The position numbers and the translations under genes are program-made. Positions 29,032-37,535 of a stretch of DNA of 64,000 nucleotides are shown piece by piece (within the stretch, counting starts at the first letter, position 1; each line of letters opens with the position of its first letter). Source of the DNA: Clostridiaceae bacterium BRH_c20a. GTDB taxonomy: Bacteria > Bacillota > Peptococcia > Peptococcales > BICA1-8. The stretch spans positions 1-64,000 of the forward strand of contig LADT01000001.1 of assembly GCA_000961765.1 (NCBI GenBank). The letters run 5' to 3'. Under the pieces are notes generated by a model. The model was not told the DNA's origin. It saw nothing but the letters and a program-made list of their open reading frames with translations, and searched no databases.

Positions 29032-29063
29032 AAAGAGGGGTCACGATGTAATCCCTCTTTTTC
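29032..29063 (+). terminator. Terminator of the 42-residue gene
   Basis: AAAGAGGG, a 13-base loop, CCCTCTTT followed by TTCT. Confidence 0.75.
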
Positions 29064-29228
29064 TGTATTATGTTTAATCATCTAAATAAAATAATAGAAA
29101 TTTTATTTATTTTGTTGTATATTAATATTAATTAAAGTATTTATATATAATACTTCAGCCTTTAATCTAAGGATAGTATCCAGATGGAGCTAAACCTTTA
29201 TAAGATTATCCAACAATTTAATATGTTA

Positions 29229-29260
29229 TTTCGCTCTGAGCCAATAGGACCGAGACGAAA
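29229..29260 (+). promoter_or_regulatory. Candidate pan RNA motif in the panC leader
   Basis: A hairpin closes from TTTCGCTC to GAGACGAAA with the tetraloop AATA. Inside the stem, A29239 and A29249 bulge on opposite strands next to G-C pairs, and A29255 bulges below. The published pan motif lies upstream of pantothenate genes in Firmicutes and is described as a stem-loop with two conserved bulged adenosines, so position and shape fit. I could not compare it with the covariance model. Confidence 0.6.
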
Positions 29261-29328
29261 GGAATAGTTAATTATAGATCCTTACCTTTTTTTGAAACAT
29301 GAAAGGTTTTGTTTTAATTATTACCTTA

Positions 29329-29370
29329 ATGCCTCTTTGAGTCTTTCGTCTCAAAGAGGCATAATTATTT
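29329..29370 (+). terminator. Attenuator terminator before panC
   Basis: ATGCCTCTTTGAG (29329-29341) and CTCAAAGAGGCAT (29350-29362) form a perfect 13-bp stem, followed by AATTATTTTT, 25 bases before the panC start. CTTTCGTCTC (29343-29352), covering its loop and 3' arm, is exactly complementary to GAGACGAAAG at 29252-29261, so the leader can fold in two ways. Confidence 0.85.
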
Positions 29371-29386
29371 TTAGGGGGGCAAGAAA

Positions 29387-30232
29387 ATGTTGCTTCAAAA
29401 TATTAAAGAAACAAGGCTATATCTAAAGGAACAAAAAAGACTAGGTAAAAGTATCGGATTAGTTCCTACAATGGGGTACTTGCACGAAGGACATCTCTCC
29501 TTAATTAAAAAAGCTAAGGATGAAAACAATATAGTTGTTGTCACTATTTTCGTAAACCCCATTCAGTTTGGCCCTAATGATGATTTTGAAAAGTATCCAC
29601 GGGATTTAAAGCGAGACTATAACCTCGCCTTAAACGCAGGAGCGGATCTGATATTTAATCCTTCAGTTGAAGAAATGTATCCTGAAAAATCCAAAAGTTT
29701 TGTCGTAGTGCAGGAATTAACCGATAACCTTTGTGGATTATCAAGACCTGGGCATTTTCAAGGAGTTACAACTGTTGTAAGTAAACTCTTTAATATTATC
29801 CCAGCCGACCGGGCTTATTTTGGTTTGAAAGATGCCCAACAGGTTGCTGTCATAACCCAGATGGTAAAAGATTTAAACTTTGATATCGAAATAGTGCCCT
29901 GCCCCATTATCAGAGAGGAAGACGGCTTAGCTCTCAGTTCTAGAAATGTCTACCTTAATTCTAACGAAAGGCAATCCGCCCTTCTTCTATCCCAATCCTT
30001 ATGTAAAGCTGAAGAATTAATTAAAATGGGAGAAAATAATGCTGAAAAAATTGTAGATTCAATTATAGCTTCTCTTGAAAGAGACTCCAACTGTAATATT
30101 GAATACGTCAAGATCGTTGATTTTAATACTTTAAAGGATTTAAAGATTTTAAAAAATAAGTTTTTAATAGCTTTAGCAGTAAAAATAGGGAAAACCCGAC
30201 TTATTGATAACATTGTAATGGAGGTTGATTAA
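29387..30232 (+). CDS. panC: Pantothenate synthetase
   Basis: The 281-residue enzyme joins pantoate and beta-alanine with ATP to form pantothenate, the coenzyme A precursor. It has the HIGH-like loop [12 protein letters not shown] near residue 28, the [16 protein letters not shown] pantoate region and the KMSKS-like LSSRNVYL. The ATG follows AGGGGGG. It forms an operon with panD, whose start lies 2 bases after the panC stop. Transcription is probably controlled by the attenuator and pan-like hairpin in the leader. panB is not in the window. Confidence 0.96.
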   Translation: MLLQNIKETRLYLKEQKRLGKSIGLVPTMGYLHEGHLSLIKKAKDENNIVVVTIFVNPIQFGPNDDFEKYPRDLKRDYNLALNAGADLIFNPSVEEMYPEKSKSFVVVQELTDNLCGLSRPGHFQGVTTVVSKLFNIIPADRAYFGLKDAQQVAVITQMVKDLNFDIEIVPCPIIREEDGLALSSRNVYLNSNERQSALLLSQSLCKAEELIKMGENNAEKIVDSIIASLERDSNCNIEYVKIVDFNTLKDLKILKNKFLIALAVKIGKTRLIDNIVMEVD

Positions 30233-30233
30233 T

Positions 30234-30629
30234 GTGTTGGTAAACATGTTTAAAGGGAAAATCCATAAAGCCAGAGTTACGGAAGCCAACCTGAATTATG
30301 TGGGAAGCATCACGGTTGACCAGGATTTGTTGGATGCAGCAGGAATACTTCCAAATGAAAAAGTACAAGTGGTTAATAATAATAATGGTGCCCGGCTAGA
30401 AACTTATACAATACCTGGTGAAAGAGGAAGTGGCGTGGTCTGTCTAAACGGTGCTGCCGCCAGACTTGTCCATCCAGGGGATATTGTAATTATCATATCT
30501 TATACCTGGCTTGATGAAAAAGAGGCAAGACAGCACAAACCTAAAGTAATCTTAGTTGATGAAAACAATAAAATAGCAGCTATGATTGATGAAGAAAAAC
30601 CCGGGAAGTCGTCAGCTTCATATTTATAA
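30234..30629 (+). CDS. panD: Aspartate 1-decarboxylase
   Basis: The 131-residue proenzyme makes beta-alanine from aspartate for pantothenate. The self-cleavage site is Gly24-Ser25 in [10 protein letters not shown], giving the pyruvoyl cofactor; the downstream segment [17 protein letters not shown] is also typical. The GTG at 30234 is chosen because it gives [15 protein letters not shown] like other PanD proteins and lies 9 bases after GGAGG; a TTG at 30225 abuts that site. It is translationally linked to panC, and together they supply both steps from aspartate and pantoate. Confidence 0.95.
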   Translation: MLVNMFKGKIHKARVTEANLNYVGSITVDQDLLDAAGILPNEKVQVVNNNNGARLETYTIPGERGSGVVCLNGAAARLVHPGDIVIIISYTWLDEKEARQHKPKVILVDENNKIAAMIDEEKPGKSSASYL

Positions 30630-30718
30630 ATTTTATAGCCAAAATTATGTAGGTTTAAATTCCCTAAGTGCAGAGCATTATAAAAATAATAATGCCCATA
30701 TTTAGAGGTGAATTAAAC

Positions 30719-31321
30719 TTGTTAAAAGATAAATTAATGCTAGGTGCAATAATTGGTTTATTATCTGATGCTGTTAAACTAACCTCAAACTATGCTATGT
30801 ATAAACTAGGGTGGACTAATGTAGTTTTTTGGCAAATCGTTGCTTCTCGTTTTCTTGAAAAAAACGACCTAAATAAGCCAGCTGCATTGCTTGTTGGAGC
30901 AGTTGCAGATCTGACAGTTTCAGCTGTTTTAGGAGTAATATTTGTATTATTTATATCTTTATTCGGAGGAAAGTACTTATTTTTTAAGGGAATTGGATAT
31001 GGTATGTTTATCTGGGTAGGTATATTAGGTACATTACTTGATCAATCGGTCCAGGGTAAATTACCTCAAACCCTATCAGGAATAATTGTCACTATGATTG
31101 CACATTTTATTTTTGGGTTATCTATAGCTGTATTTACTAAGCTATTAGCCAAAGACTTGACCTTAAGCGACAAATTAACAGATAAAATAAAATCATATAG
31201 AATGAATTTTCCTTTAGCACCAAAACCTGCCAGTAAACCAACATGCTTTCGAATAAAGAATCAAAATAGCCTTAGCAAGCCTATTAAGCTTAAACCAAGA
31301 AAATTAATAAATAGCAATTGA
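30719..31321 (+). CDS. Membrane protein of unknown function, 200 residues
   Basis: The protein has about four membrane segments (for example LMLGAIIGLLSDAVKLTSNY and KYLFFKGIGYGMFIWVGILG) and a basic, Pro/Lys-rich C-terminal tail of about 45 residues. The TTG at 30719 is chosen with GAGGTG 8 bases upstream. The gene at 32424 on the other strand has the same general plan, so the two may be distant relatives. No function is evident. Confidence 0.65.
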   Translation: MLKDKLMLGAIIGLLSDAVKLTSNYAMYKLGWTNVVFWQIVASRFLEKNDLNKPAALLVGAVADLTVSAVLGVIFVLFISLFGGKYLFFKGIGYGMFIWVGILGTLLDQSVQGKLPQTLSGIIVTMIAHFIFGLSIAVFTKLLAKDLTLSDKLTDKIKSYRMNFPLAPKPASKPTCFRIKNQNSLSKPIKLKPRKLINSN

Positions 31322-31357
31322 AAAGAATGGTCTGGTTAAAATCCCCAGGCCATTCTT
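31320..31357 (+). terminator. Hairpin after the 200-residue membrane protein gene
   Basis: AAAGAATGG and CCATTCTTT with an inner CTGG/CCAG extension form a strong imperfect stem. Only a short T tract follows. Confidence 0.6.
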
Positions 31358-31545
31358 TATATCAAAAAAACCATTTAAAGAATTTAATTATAAGGACAAC
31401 AAAATAGGTTGAATATGACATTTATCACATTCTACTAAATATGATGGATTTTTTTTATTTCTTTCATAAATTTAATATTATTATTAAAGGGAACACACAA
31501 TATATATAGAATAAATAGCAATACTTTGTCAAATGGAGGATTTTC

Positions 31546-32427
31546 ATGAAATTACTAAACATTTTACAAGACAACCAATACAGCATAGGAATTCAAACAG
31601 AATCAGGAATTCTTAATCTAAAAAAAGCTAGTGAAAAATTCAATACACAAATACATACAAATATAATGGACCTAATAAGTAATTGGGATATACAATATAA
31701 ATCGGTCCAGACCATACTTGAATTAGCCTTAAATGAGCCATCCGATCTTTTCTATGATGAGGAAAATTTAGTCTATGGGCCATGCGTAACTAACCCAGAA
31801 AAAATATTATGTGTGGGACTTAATTATAGACAACACGCAGAAGAGTCTAACATGGCCATACCCACTTCTCCCCTGCTATTCAATAAATTTAATAACTCTC
31901 TAGCAGCTTATGGAGAAACAATCAAAATCCCCAGGGTTGTTCAAAAGATGGATTACGAAGTTGAACTAGTTATTGTTATGGGACAAGAGGCTCAAAATGT
32001 TAGTGAAGAAGAAGCCTTGTCAAAAGTATTTGGTTATTGTACAGGAAATGATTTATCTGCCCGTGATCTTCAATTTAAAACAAGCCAATGGTTATTGGGA
32101 AAAGCTCTTGATAGCTTCGCTCCTATTGGGAAATATTTGGTAACAGCCGATGAAGTGGGTGATCCAAATAATTTATATCTGGAAACCCAAGTAAATGGCG
32201 AAATAAGACAATCCTCAAATACTAATGATATGGTCTTTAATTGTGCCCAGTTAGTAAGTTATATCTCCCAATACATAACATTACGTCCCGGGGATATCAT
32301 CTTTACAGGTACCCCCCAGGGGGTTATTATGGGGTATCCTGAGGATAAGCAGATTTGGTTAAAACCTGGCGATGAGGTAATAACAAAAATCGAAAAGCTA
32401 GGAGAATTAAAAATTACCCTAGCTTAG
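31546..32427 (+). CDS. Fumarylacetoacetate hydrolase family protein
   Basis: The 293-residue protein has the FAH catalytic domain from about residue 80: ILCVGLNYRQHAEE, the metal-binding segment DYEVELVIVMG and TGNDLSARDLQ, then PGDIIFTGTPQGV near the end. Members hydrolyse or decarboxylate acylpyruvates, oxaloacetate or aromatic ring-cleavage products with a divalent metal. No degradation pathway genes adjoin it, so housekeeping oxaloacetate or acylpyruvate activity is as likely as any. The ATG lies behind GGAGG. Confidence 0.88.
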   Translation: MKLLNILQDNQYSIGIQTESGILNLKKASEKFNTQIHTNIMDLISNWDIQYKSVQTILELALNEPSDLFYDEENLVYGPCVTNPEKILCVGLNYRQHAEESNMAIPTSPLLFNKFNNSLAAYGETIKIPRVVQKMDYEVELVIVMGQEAQNVSEEEALSKVFGYCTGNDLSARDLQFKTSQWLLGKALDSFAPIGKYLVTADEVGDPNNLYLETQVNGEIRQSSNTNDMVFNCAQLVSYISQYITLRPGDIIFTGTPQGVIMGYPEDKQIWLKPGDEVITKIEKLGELKITLA

Positions 32428-32870
32428 TATAATACTTCCCTACTATCTAAATATTTTAATATTATAACTGTAGTGACACCCCAAATAATCCCTCCCACAA
32501 TGTCAGTAACTGCAGTACCTAAAGTGACATTTCTTAACGCGTTCATTTTAAAAAGAGCAGGAACACAATATATTATAAAGCTAGCCATAAAACCAAATAG
32601 CGCACCCTTAAATATAAACCCTCTAGAAGTCATTAGTGTAAAAGCAAAAGCAACAAAAACCCCTAAAAAGCCTGTCCAAATTAACTGTGACATCTGAGCA
32701 ATAAATAAATGCGCCAAACTATTTGCTTTGTACCCAAAAATCATTATAGATGACCAATCAACATAACGTATATCAGTAAAATTTAAAATATAAAAAGAAA
32801 AGTAACTCCATATATTCATTAAAATAGCTCCTATAAAGCCTGCAGTAAAGCCGCGAAAAGTTCTATCCAT
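32424..32870 (-). CDS. Small membrane protein, 148 residues
   Basis: The protein has four membrane helices and few charged residues, starting MDRTFRGFTAGFIGAILMNI. The ATG at 32870 has GGAG 7 bases upstream. It converges on the FAH gene with a 4-base overlap of stop regions. I do not recognise a family, but its layout (entry helix, two central helices, VTTVIILKYL tail) resembles the gene at 30719. Confidence 0.65.
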   Translation of the reverse strand: MDRTFRGFTAGFIGAILMNIWSYFSFYILNFTDIRYVDWSSIMIFGYKANSLAHLFIAQMSQLIWTGFLGVFVAFAFTLMTSRGFIFKGALFGFMASFIIYCVPALFKMNALRNVTLGTAVTDIVGGIIWGVTTVIILKYLDSREVLY

Positions 32871-33134
32871 TTTTCCACTCCTATACTTGTTTGAATTAAT
32901 CAAATCTATTATTTCCAAAGTATTTTTTTATATTATTTTAACTATAAATAACGGATATAAATTGTTTAGATTTATATCCATTACATTTTTTAAATCTTCA
33001 ATTGTCATAACTTCAAGCCTTATTTTGATTTTTTCTAATATTCTCCGAACTGTTTTGATTAGTCAATATCTATTAGATTAGTATCTAATTAGGGTAAAAC
33101 CGGAAAAGCCTTACCCAATTATTTTAAAACTCTC

Positions 33135-33290
33135 TTAATATGCATGATTAAAGCCAAATAGCCACCTTAAGAGCCAAATTATAATGATAATCATTAAAAG
33201 GGTTTCAAAAAATGCTTCATTGGCAAACACTCCGGTACCACCACCAAATAACCCCCCTAATAAACCGCCACCTGCTGATTTTTCTGTCAT
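33135..33290 (-). CDS. Gly-rich/hydrophobic micro-protein 1 (51 residues)
   Basis: MTEKSAGGGLLGGLFGGGTG is followed by FFETLLMIIIIIWLLRWLFG and ends FNHAY. It has a short polar start, a Gly-rich linker, then one very hydrophobic helix closed by the WLLRWLFGF motif. A strong GGAGG site lies 9 bases before the ATG. It is one of five paralogues between 33.1 and 36.3 kb. It is presumably membrane-bound; the family and function are not recognised. Confidence 0.75.
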   Translation of the reverse strand: MTEKSAGGGLLGGLFGGGTGVFANEAFFETLLMIIIIIWLLRWLFGFNHAY

Positions 33291-33388
33291 AAAATTTTTT
33301 CCTCCTTCACAAATATATATTTTGAGGTTATCCCCATAAGTAGTATATGAAGGGATATAAAAAAATGTTTGTATTGTTAAAATAATTA

Positions 33389-33414
33389 GGGGCAAGACTT
33401 TTTAGTCTTACCCC
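33389..33414 (-). terminator. Terminator of micro-protein 2
   Basis: GGGG(C)AAGAC, loop TTTTA, GTCTT(A)CCCC; 9 of 10 pairs match. It lies just downstream of the minus-strand gene. Confidence 0.75.
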
Positions 33415-33430
33415 TTAAGATAATCATGTT

Positions 33431-33577
33431 TTAGCAGCCGTAACCGTAGCCGAATCCAAACAGCCATCTCAACAACCACATTATAACAATCACCATTAGC
33501 AATGCTTCAAAGAATTGCTCATTGAAAAATATCCCACCACCACCATAGCCATATTCAGCGGTAACTTGGTCTGTCAT
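33431..33577 (-). CDS. Gly-rich/hydrophobic micro-protein 2 (48 residues)
   Basis: The translation begins MTDQVTAEYGYGGGGIFFNE, continues QFFEALLMVIVIMWLLRWLF and ends GFGYGYGC. It shares the EYG-Gly-FF and WLLRWLFGF signatures with its neighbours and has a terminal cysteine like micro-protein 3. The ATG at 33577 has GGAGGGAGG upstream, and it has its own terminator. Confidence 0.75.
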   Translation of the reverse strand: MTDQVTAEYGYGGGGIFFNEQFFEALLMVIVIMWLLRWLFGFGYGYGC

Positions 33578-33719
33578 TAAAATGCCTCCCTCCAGTTTTA
33601 TTTTGTTAATTTCCTTATACTATCTCGCCTAGAATATATTTGTATCACAATGACTACTATGATTTAGTTAGATACATATACTGGTGATTGAAAACTATTA
33701 TATCTTGTAATGGTTAGCT

Positions 33720-33827
33720 TTAATAAGGACCTCCATGAAACGGTCCACCGAAAAATGGTCCTCCATGGAATGGTCCTCCGAAAAACGGTCTTCTTATTTC
33801 AACTGGTGTATTTGCATTCCGATACAT
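33720..33827 (-). CDS. Phe-Gly-Gly-Pro repeat peptide (35 residues)
   Basis: MYRNANTPVEIRRPFF is followed by three GGPFHGGP/GGPFFGGP-type repeats ending GGPY. The codons of the repeats differ, so this is not just a recent tandem DNA duplication. AGGGGGG lies 7 bases before the ATG. Such Gly/Pro/His/Phe-rich peptides are often structural (for example coat-associated), but this is inference only. The gene heads the minus-strand side of the micro-protein cluster. Confidence 0.6.
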   Translation of the reverse strand: MYRNANTPVEIRRPFFGGPFHGGPFFGGPFHGGPY

Positions 33828-34007
33828 TAATTTCCCCCCTTTTCTTGGTTAATACATTTTATGCTTATTTCTACTTATATGGGGTTATTAAAACTATTTT
33901 AATTAAAAAAATCACATACTTTATCCAGTTATTGCCCAAGGTTCGATCTTTATTGACAAGTATACCAATTAAAATTATCATGACTTAAATCTGCATTAGG
34001 TTGATAA

Positions 34008-34375
34008 CTAAATGGAGTCATACCCATCATTAACAAAGGGAACAGAAATAAAATCATGGGGTATATCCTCATAGGAAATTAACATCCATTTCTTCAATAA
34101 ATCTCCCTTTTCTATTTTTCCATCCAATTTATTAAACTCATTACTATTTAAGACTTCATTTAAACTAGAGTATTTTTCATTGGGATCATAGTAAAAACCA
34201 TGGTATTGATGGGCCTCTTGCCCTACATCAATGGACAACCTTACTTGTTGTATTTAAAGGGCGTTCATCTTTATATTTCGCATTCATAAATTCTTCCATT
34301 CCATCACCTTCATTTACTAAAAGATATCTATCTCTAGCAGTATATTCATGTTTATAAATAGCTGTGAATTTAAGT
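34008..34375 (-). pseudogene. Frameshifted fragment of an unknown gene
   Basis: Two consecutive frames give coding-like sequence: DRYLLVNEGDGMEEFMNAKY up to SKVV, then, after a one-base shift near 34235, DVGQEAHQYHGFYYDPNEKY to the stop. No start codon with a ribosome site fits the first part. It looks like the remains of a soluble protein of at least 115 residues; the family is not recognised. Confidence 0.45.
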
Positions 34376-34534
34376 GTTTAAACTTATTTTCTATGTTGTT
34401 GAAGGTATCCCCTAAGGTAAGTTTGTATATTAGAAAATAATATTTTTTTAAATGAAAAGGCAAATACTTTTTTATTTACATAGGATATTAGTGAAGGGTA
34501 ATAACCCAAATAAAAAATTAAGGAGGAATATAAA

Positions 34535-34690
34535 ATGGCAGATAAAGTTGCTGAATACGGTGGTGGACTAGGTGGCGGAGGGTTATTTTTTAATAACATA
34601 TTCTTCGAAACACTGCTAATGGTAATCATCATCATATGGCTCTTGAGATGGCTATTTGGTTTTGGATATGGTGCTGGCTGTATCTACTAA
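34535..34690 (+). CDS. Gly-rich/hydrophobic micro-protein 3 (51 residues)
   Basis: MADKVAEYGGGLGGGGLFFN, then NIFFETLLMVIIIIWLLRWL, ending FGFGYGAGCIY. It has the same plan as the other paralogues, with one helix of about 20 hydrophobic residues. AAGGAGG lies 8 bases before the ATG at 34535. It is followed by its own terminator. Confidence 0.75.
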   Translation: MADKVAEYGGGLGGGGLFFNNIFFETLLMVIIIIWLLRWLFGFGYGAGCIY

Positions 34691-34707
34691 GCTAGAACCA
34701 CTTAATG

Positions 34708-34737
34708 GGGTAAAGTATGAGACTCCATGCTTTACCC
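34708..34737 (+). terminator. Terminator of micro-protein 3
   Basis: GGGTAAAG and CTTTACCC form an 8-bp stem around a 14-base loop, followed by TTAAT. Confidence 0.65.
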
Positions 34738-34820
34738 TTAATCAAATAACAAAATCCTCATGACCTTTTATATTTTCAACTAATACTACATTTGTGCATG
34801 TCTTTGAAAGGAGATTTAAC

Positions 34821-35114
34821 ATGCCTGAAGATATTGATAAACAAAATATTGAAGATATATCTAATCAAAAAAAAGTAGGTGATCTTAATATTATAGAGAA
34901 CATTGGAAGCGGTAATTTTCCAACTAAGAACATTTATTCAAGGAGTTTAGTACGGACCGTAAGTACTCTTAGAGATAAAACTAATAATATTCGAACTTTT
35001 GCCAATGGACTTGAGGAGTTTTTGGATTCTATCGAAAGATTCACACCACACCTTGAAATGTTGCTAAGGGGAGGTGCCTTGCTTTTAGGAGGAACTAAGA
35101 AAAAAATCAAATAA
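34821..35114 (+). CDS. Small unknown protein, 97 residues
   Basis: The protein starts MPEDIDKQNIEDISNQKK, has a basic/helical middle (RTVSTLRDKTNNIRTFANGL) and a hydrophobic C-terminal stretch MLLRGGALLLGG ending KKKIK. That end may lie on a membrane. The ATG at 34821 follows AAGGAG. It is embedded among the micro-protein genes on the same strand. The family is not recognised. Confidence 0.65.
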   Translation: MPEDIDKQNIEDISNQKKVGDLNIIENIGSGNFPTKNIYSRSLVRTVSTLRDKTNNIRTFANGLEEFLDSIERFTPHLEMLLRGGALLLGGTKKKIK

Positions 35115-35205
35115 TCTTTGTTTCTTAAAAAACGTACCCTAAATAATTTCCACTCATAAAATGATAATGTAAGAATAAAAATTAGGCTTCAGGAGGAAAT
35201 ATAAA

Positions 35206-35283
35206 GTGGCAGATAATACAACAGCCGAATATGGATATGGTGGGTTTGGTTTCGGAGGTTATTGGTGGATTAAAAGGCGGTAA
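35206..35283 (+). CDS. Truncated micro-protein 4 (25 residues)
   Basis: The translation MADNTTAEYGYGGFGFGGYW ends WIKRR. It has the polar-EYG-Gly head of the family but lacks the hydrophobic helix. The GTG start at 35206 has AGGAGG 8 bases upstream, as in the full paralogues, so it is either a short functional variant or a remnant. Confidence 0.5.
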   Translation: MADNTTAEYGYGGFGFGGYWWIKRR

Positions 35284-35355
35284 TTTGGTAATCAACCATT
35301 TTACCGTTTTTCTAAAATGTAAGGTTAAAAATATTCAAAAAGGGAGGTGAATAAT

Positions 35356-36086
35356 GTGATTAAGCTTCATGAATTTAATGTCAATCAAACCTTAAGAGAA
35401 TTAAACCCTACTGATATAAGCTTTTTAAATTTGAGTGGGTATAAATGTTACCATACTCAAGGGATTAATGGACAAAATACTACTATTGCAGTTATTGACA
35501 CCGGCGTTTCTCCCCACATAGAGTTGAGGGGCAAATTACTCCAAGGTAGATCGTTTGTTGATTATACCCGCAGACCTTTTGATGATAATGGTCATGGAAC
35601 CCACGTTGCCGGTACTATAGCCGGTGCCAATGTAGGGGCTGCTCCCGGAGCCCAAATTCTACCTGTTAAAGTTCTAGATGCCGATGGTAATGGTACTCTT
35701 ATGCTTCTATGACTGGAACTTCGATGTCTACTCCTATTGTTTCAGGCATTGCCGCTCTACAGGCAGCAAAATATAAGATAACCTTTAAAGAGCAAATCAG
35801 CGAAGACCAATTGTGGAAATTGATTAAATACAACACTAAAGATCTAGGGATACCGGGTGCTGATAGGGAATACGGGACTGGCTTTGCAACCCTTCAGCCA
35901 CTAGAACTTAAGCTTGAAGCAAAAAACAACGACGATTATTTAAAGATAAATAATGAAATTTATAATCTTGATTCTAAATTCAGCTTTAATGATGGGGTAT
36001 TTGTATTGCCGGGAGGATTAATTGGCAATGTAACAGGAGCTTATATCCAGTACAATGATAAAGATATATTAACATTTGAGTATTAG
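35356..36086 (+). pseudogene. Subtilase paralogue with an internal deletion
   Basis: The first part (from the GTG at 35356) matches the 17.2-kb subtilase through Asp (VIDTGVS), His (NGHGTHVAGT) and DADGNGTL. The reading then stops a few codons later. From about 35700 the frame one base over gives YASMTGTSMSTP with the catalytic serine and a full C-terminal part to 36086. About 117 codons between them are missing and the frame is shifted, so a protease cannot be made in one piece. The N-terminal 118 codons could still be translated. Confidence 0.85.
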
Positions 36087-36172
36087 GCAAATTTATCATC
36101 ACCCTAATTTCCTTTTTTCATATTATGTAGTGTAACTTTTCAAAATACAGTATGAAAGGAGGCAAATAATTA

Positions 36173-36310
36173 ATGGCTGATAATGTTACTGATCAATATG
36201 GTGGTGGAGGGTTGTTTTTTAATAACATATTCTTCGAAACACTATTAATGATTATCATTATTTACTGGTTATTAAGATGGCTCTTTGGTTTTAATGCCTA
36301 TCAATATTAA
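36173..36310 (+). CDS. Gly-rich/hydrophobic micro-protein 5 (45 residues)
   Basis: The sequence MADNVTDQYGGGGLFFNNIF runs into FETLLMIIIIYWLLRWLFGF and ends NAYQY. Its DNA shares a long near-identical stretch with micro-protein 3 (the FFNNIFFETLL codons), which points to recent duplication. AAAGGAGG lies upstream of the ATG at 36173 and a terminator follows. Confidence 0.75.
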   Translation: MADNVTDQYGGGGLFFNNIFFETLLMIIIIYWLLRWLFGFNAYQY

Positions 36311-36332
36311 AATCAAGGTAATCGAAAACAAG

Positions 36333-36358
36333 AGGTAGGCTCAAGCCTTACCTTTTCT
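36333..36358 (+). terminator. Terminator of micro-protein 5
   Basis: AGGTAGGC, loop TCAA, GCC(T)TACCT, then TTTTCTTTT. Confidence 0.75.
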
Positions 36359-36398
36359 TTTATTTCGTCTATTTTTTTATATATTTCTCTTAATGTTT

Positions 36399-37373
36399 TT
36401 ATATTTTATTGCATAAATCATGCCAGAATTTTGCCCTAGTTTTATCAGTATCAGCCTTAGCAGTAAAATTATCTCCAACCCAATATCTTTTTATCCATGC
36501 CTTTGTTTCAGATAAATCATAACCGTCTGCTAGAGAAACTAGATAAGGTATTTGCTGATATTCATCTAGAGATATTGTTTTTGATAGTTCTGGGTTTAAA
36601 CGATAAAACCTATCTTTTAAAATTTGATAGCTAAAGTATGAATCCGCCTCCACCGATCCTTCAAACATTATTGTCTCTAGGGGTAATGGTGGGTTTGAGT
36701 TAAAAAACCATTGTAATAGTCCCCATCTAGTTGTGTCTCCTGTTAATTTATGGGGGTTAAAGCCGGTACCAATGGATAATAGGCAAATATTATCACAAAT
36801 TTCATCGGCAAAATATGGGTCGGAAGCTATAGATATTGCCGCTGTACAAGGATTATTTGCTATTAGTCCGCCATCAATATGATACTTATAGGATGGAAAG
36901 TAAATTGGTGCTGCACTACTTGACATTGCTGCATCAATTAGGGAAACATTTTTTGTATTGGAATCAGGGAAATTATTAAAAAAGATTGGACTCCAGCTTT
37001 CATCCCGTGAACCAGTTATCCTAAATGCTGGGATTACAACGTATTTCTTTAAATCCTTCAGTGTAAGGTCTTTGGGAAATACCCTCAAAAGTACTTCCTT
37101 TAACCTTGTATTACTGTATTTGGGACTTAACAACCCTAAACCCTTGGGAGAAAAAATGTATTTCCCATTTTCTATGGAATATAAATCAATAATATCTTCA
37201 ATTGTTAAACCATAGGCTAAACCTAGTGCTATTAATGACCCCGTTGAGGTGCCGGCAAATAGGTTGGTTTCTTCTATTAATGAATAATCTTTAGCTATTC
37301 TTTTTAATAAATTTATTGATAAAGCTCCCCTAATACCCCCACCGTCAAAACTTAATATTCTGAATTTACTCAT
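36399..37373 (-). CDS. Patatin-like phospholipase
   Basis: The 324-residue protein has all patatin elements: oxyanion loop DGGGIRG at 10-16, nucleophile Ser43 in GTSTG, and catalytic Asp167 in HIDGG. It should hydrolyse acyl lipids using the Ser-Asp dyad. There is no signal peptide. The ATG at 37373 is chosen, with AGGTG 7 bases upstream; the GTG at 37382 is inside that site. It borders the micro-protein cluster on the opposite strand, but a link is not shown. Confidence 0.9.
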   Translation of the reverse strand: MSKFRILSFDGGGIRGALSINLLKRIAKDYSLIEETNLFAGTSTGSLIALGLAYGLTIEDIIDLYSIENGKYIFSPKGLGLLSPKYSNTRLKEVLLRVFPKDLTLKDLKKYVVIPAFRITGSRDESWSPIFFNNFPDSNTKNVSLIDAAMSSSAAPIYFPSYKYHIDGGLIANNPCTAAISIASDPYFADEICDNICLLSIGTGFNPHKLTGDTTRWGLLQWFFNSNPPLPLETIMFEGSVEADSYFSYQILKDRFYRLNPELSKTISLDEYQQIPYLVSLADGYDLSETKAWIKRYWVGDNFTAKADTDKTRAKFWHDLCNKI

Positions 37374-37535
37374 TATCATCACCTAACTAAATAATCTTTC
37401 TTTATAATATGATTGGTGAAGATGGGGAGTGAGCAAAAGTAAATGCTGTTAGTGATACTATTTATTAATGCATCAATAATCTAAGAAGCACAAGACTTAT
37501 CTTTTTGCTCTAATTGATGATTGAACACGGGTCGA

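Noticed and set aside
32887-33081. A 64-codon plus-strand hydrophobic frame
   Set aside because: It begins inside the upstream part of another gene's leader with no ribosome site, and its composition is that of AT-rich noncoding DNA.
34384-34635. An 83-codon minus-strand frame
   Set aside because: It overlaps micro-protein 3 in antisense, lacks a ribosome site, and its Pro/Ser run is just the complement of the Gly codons.
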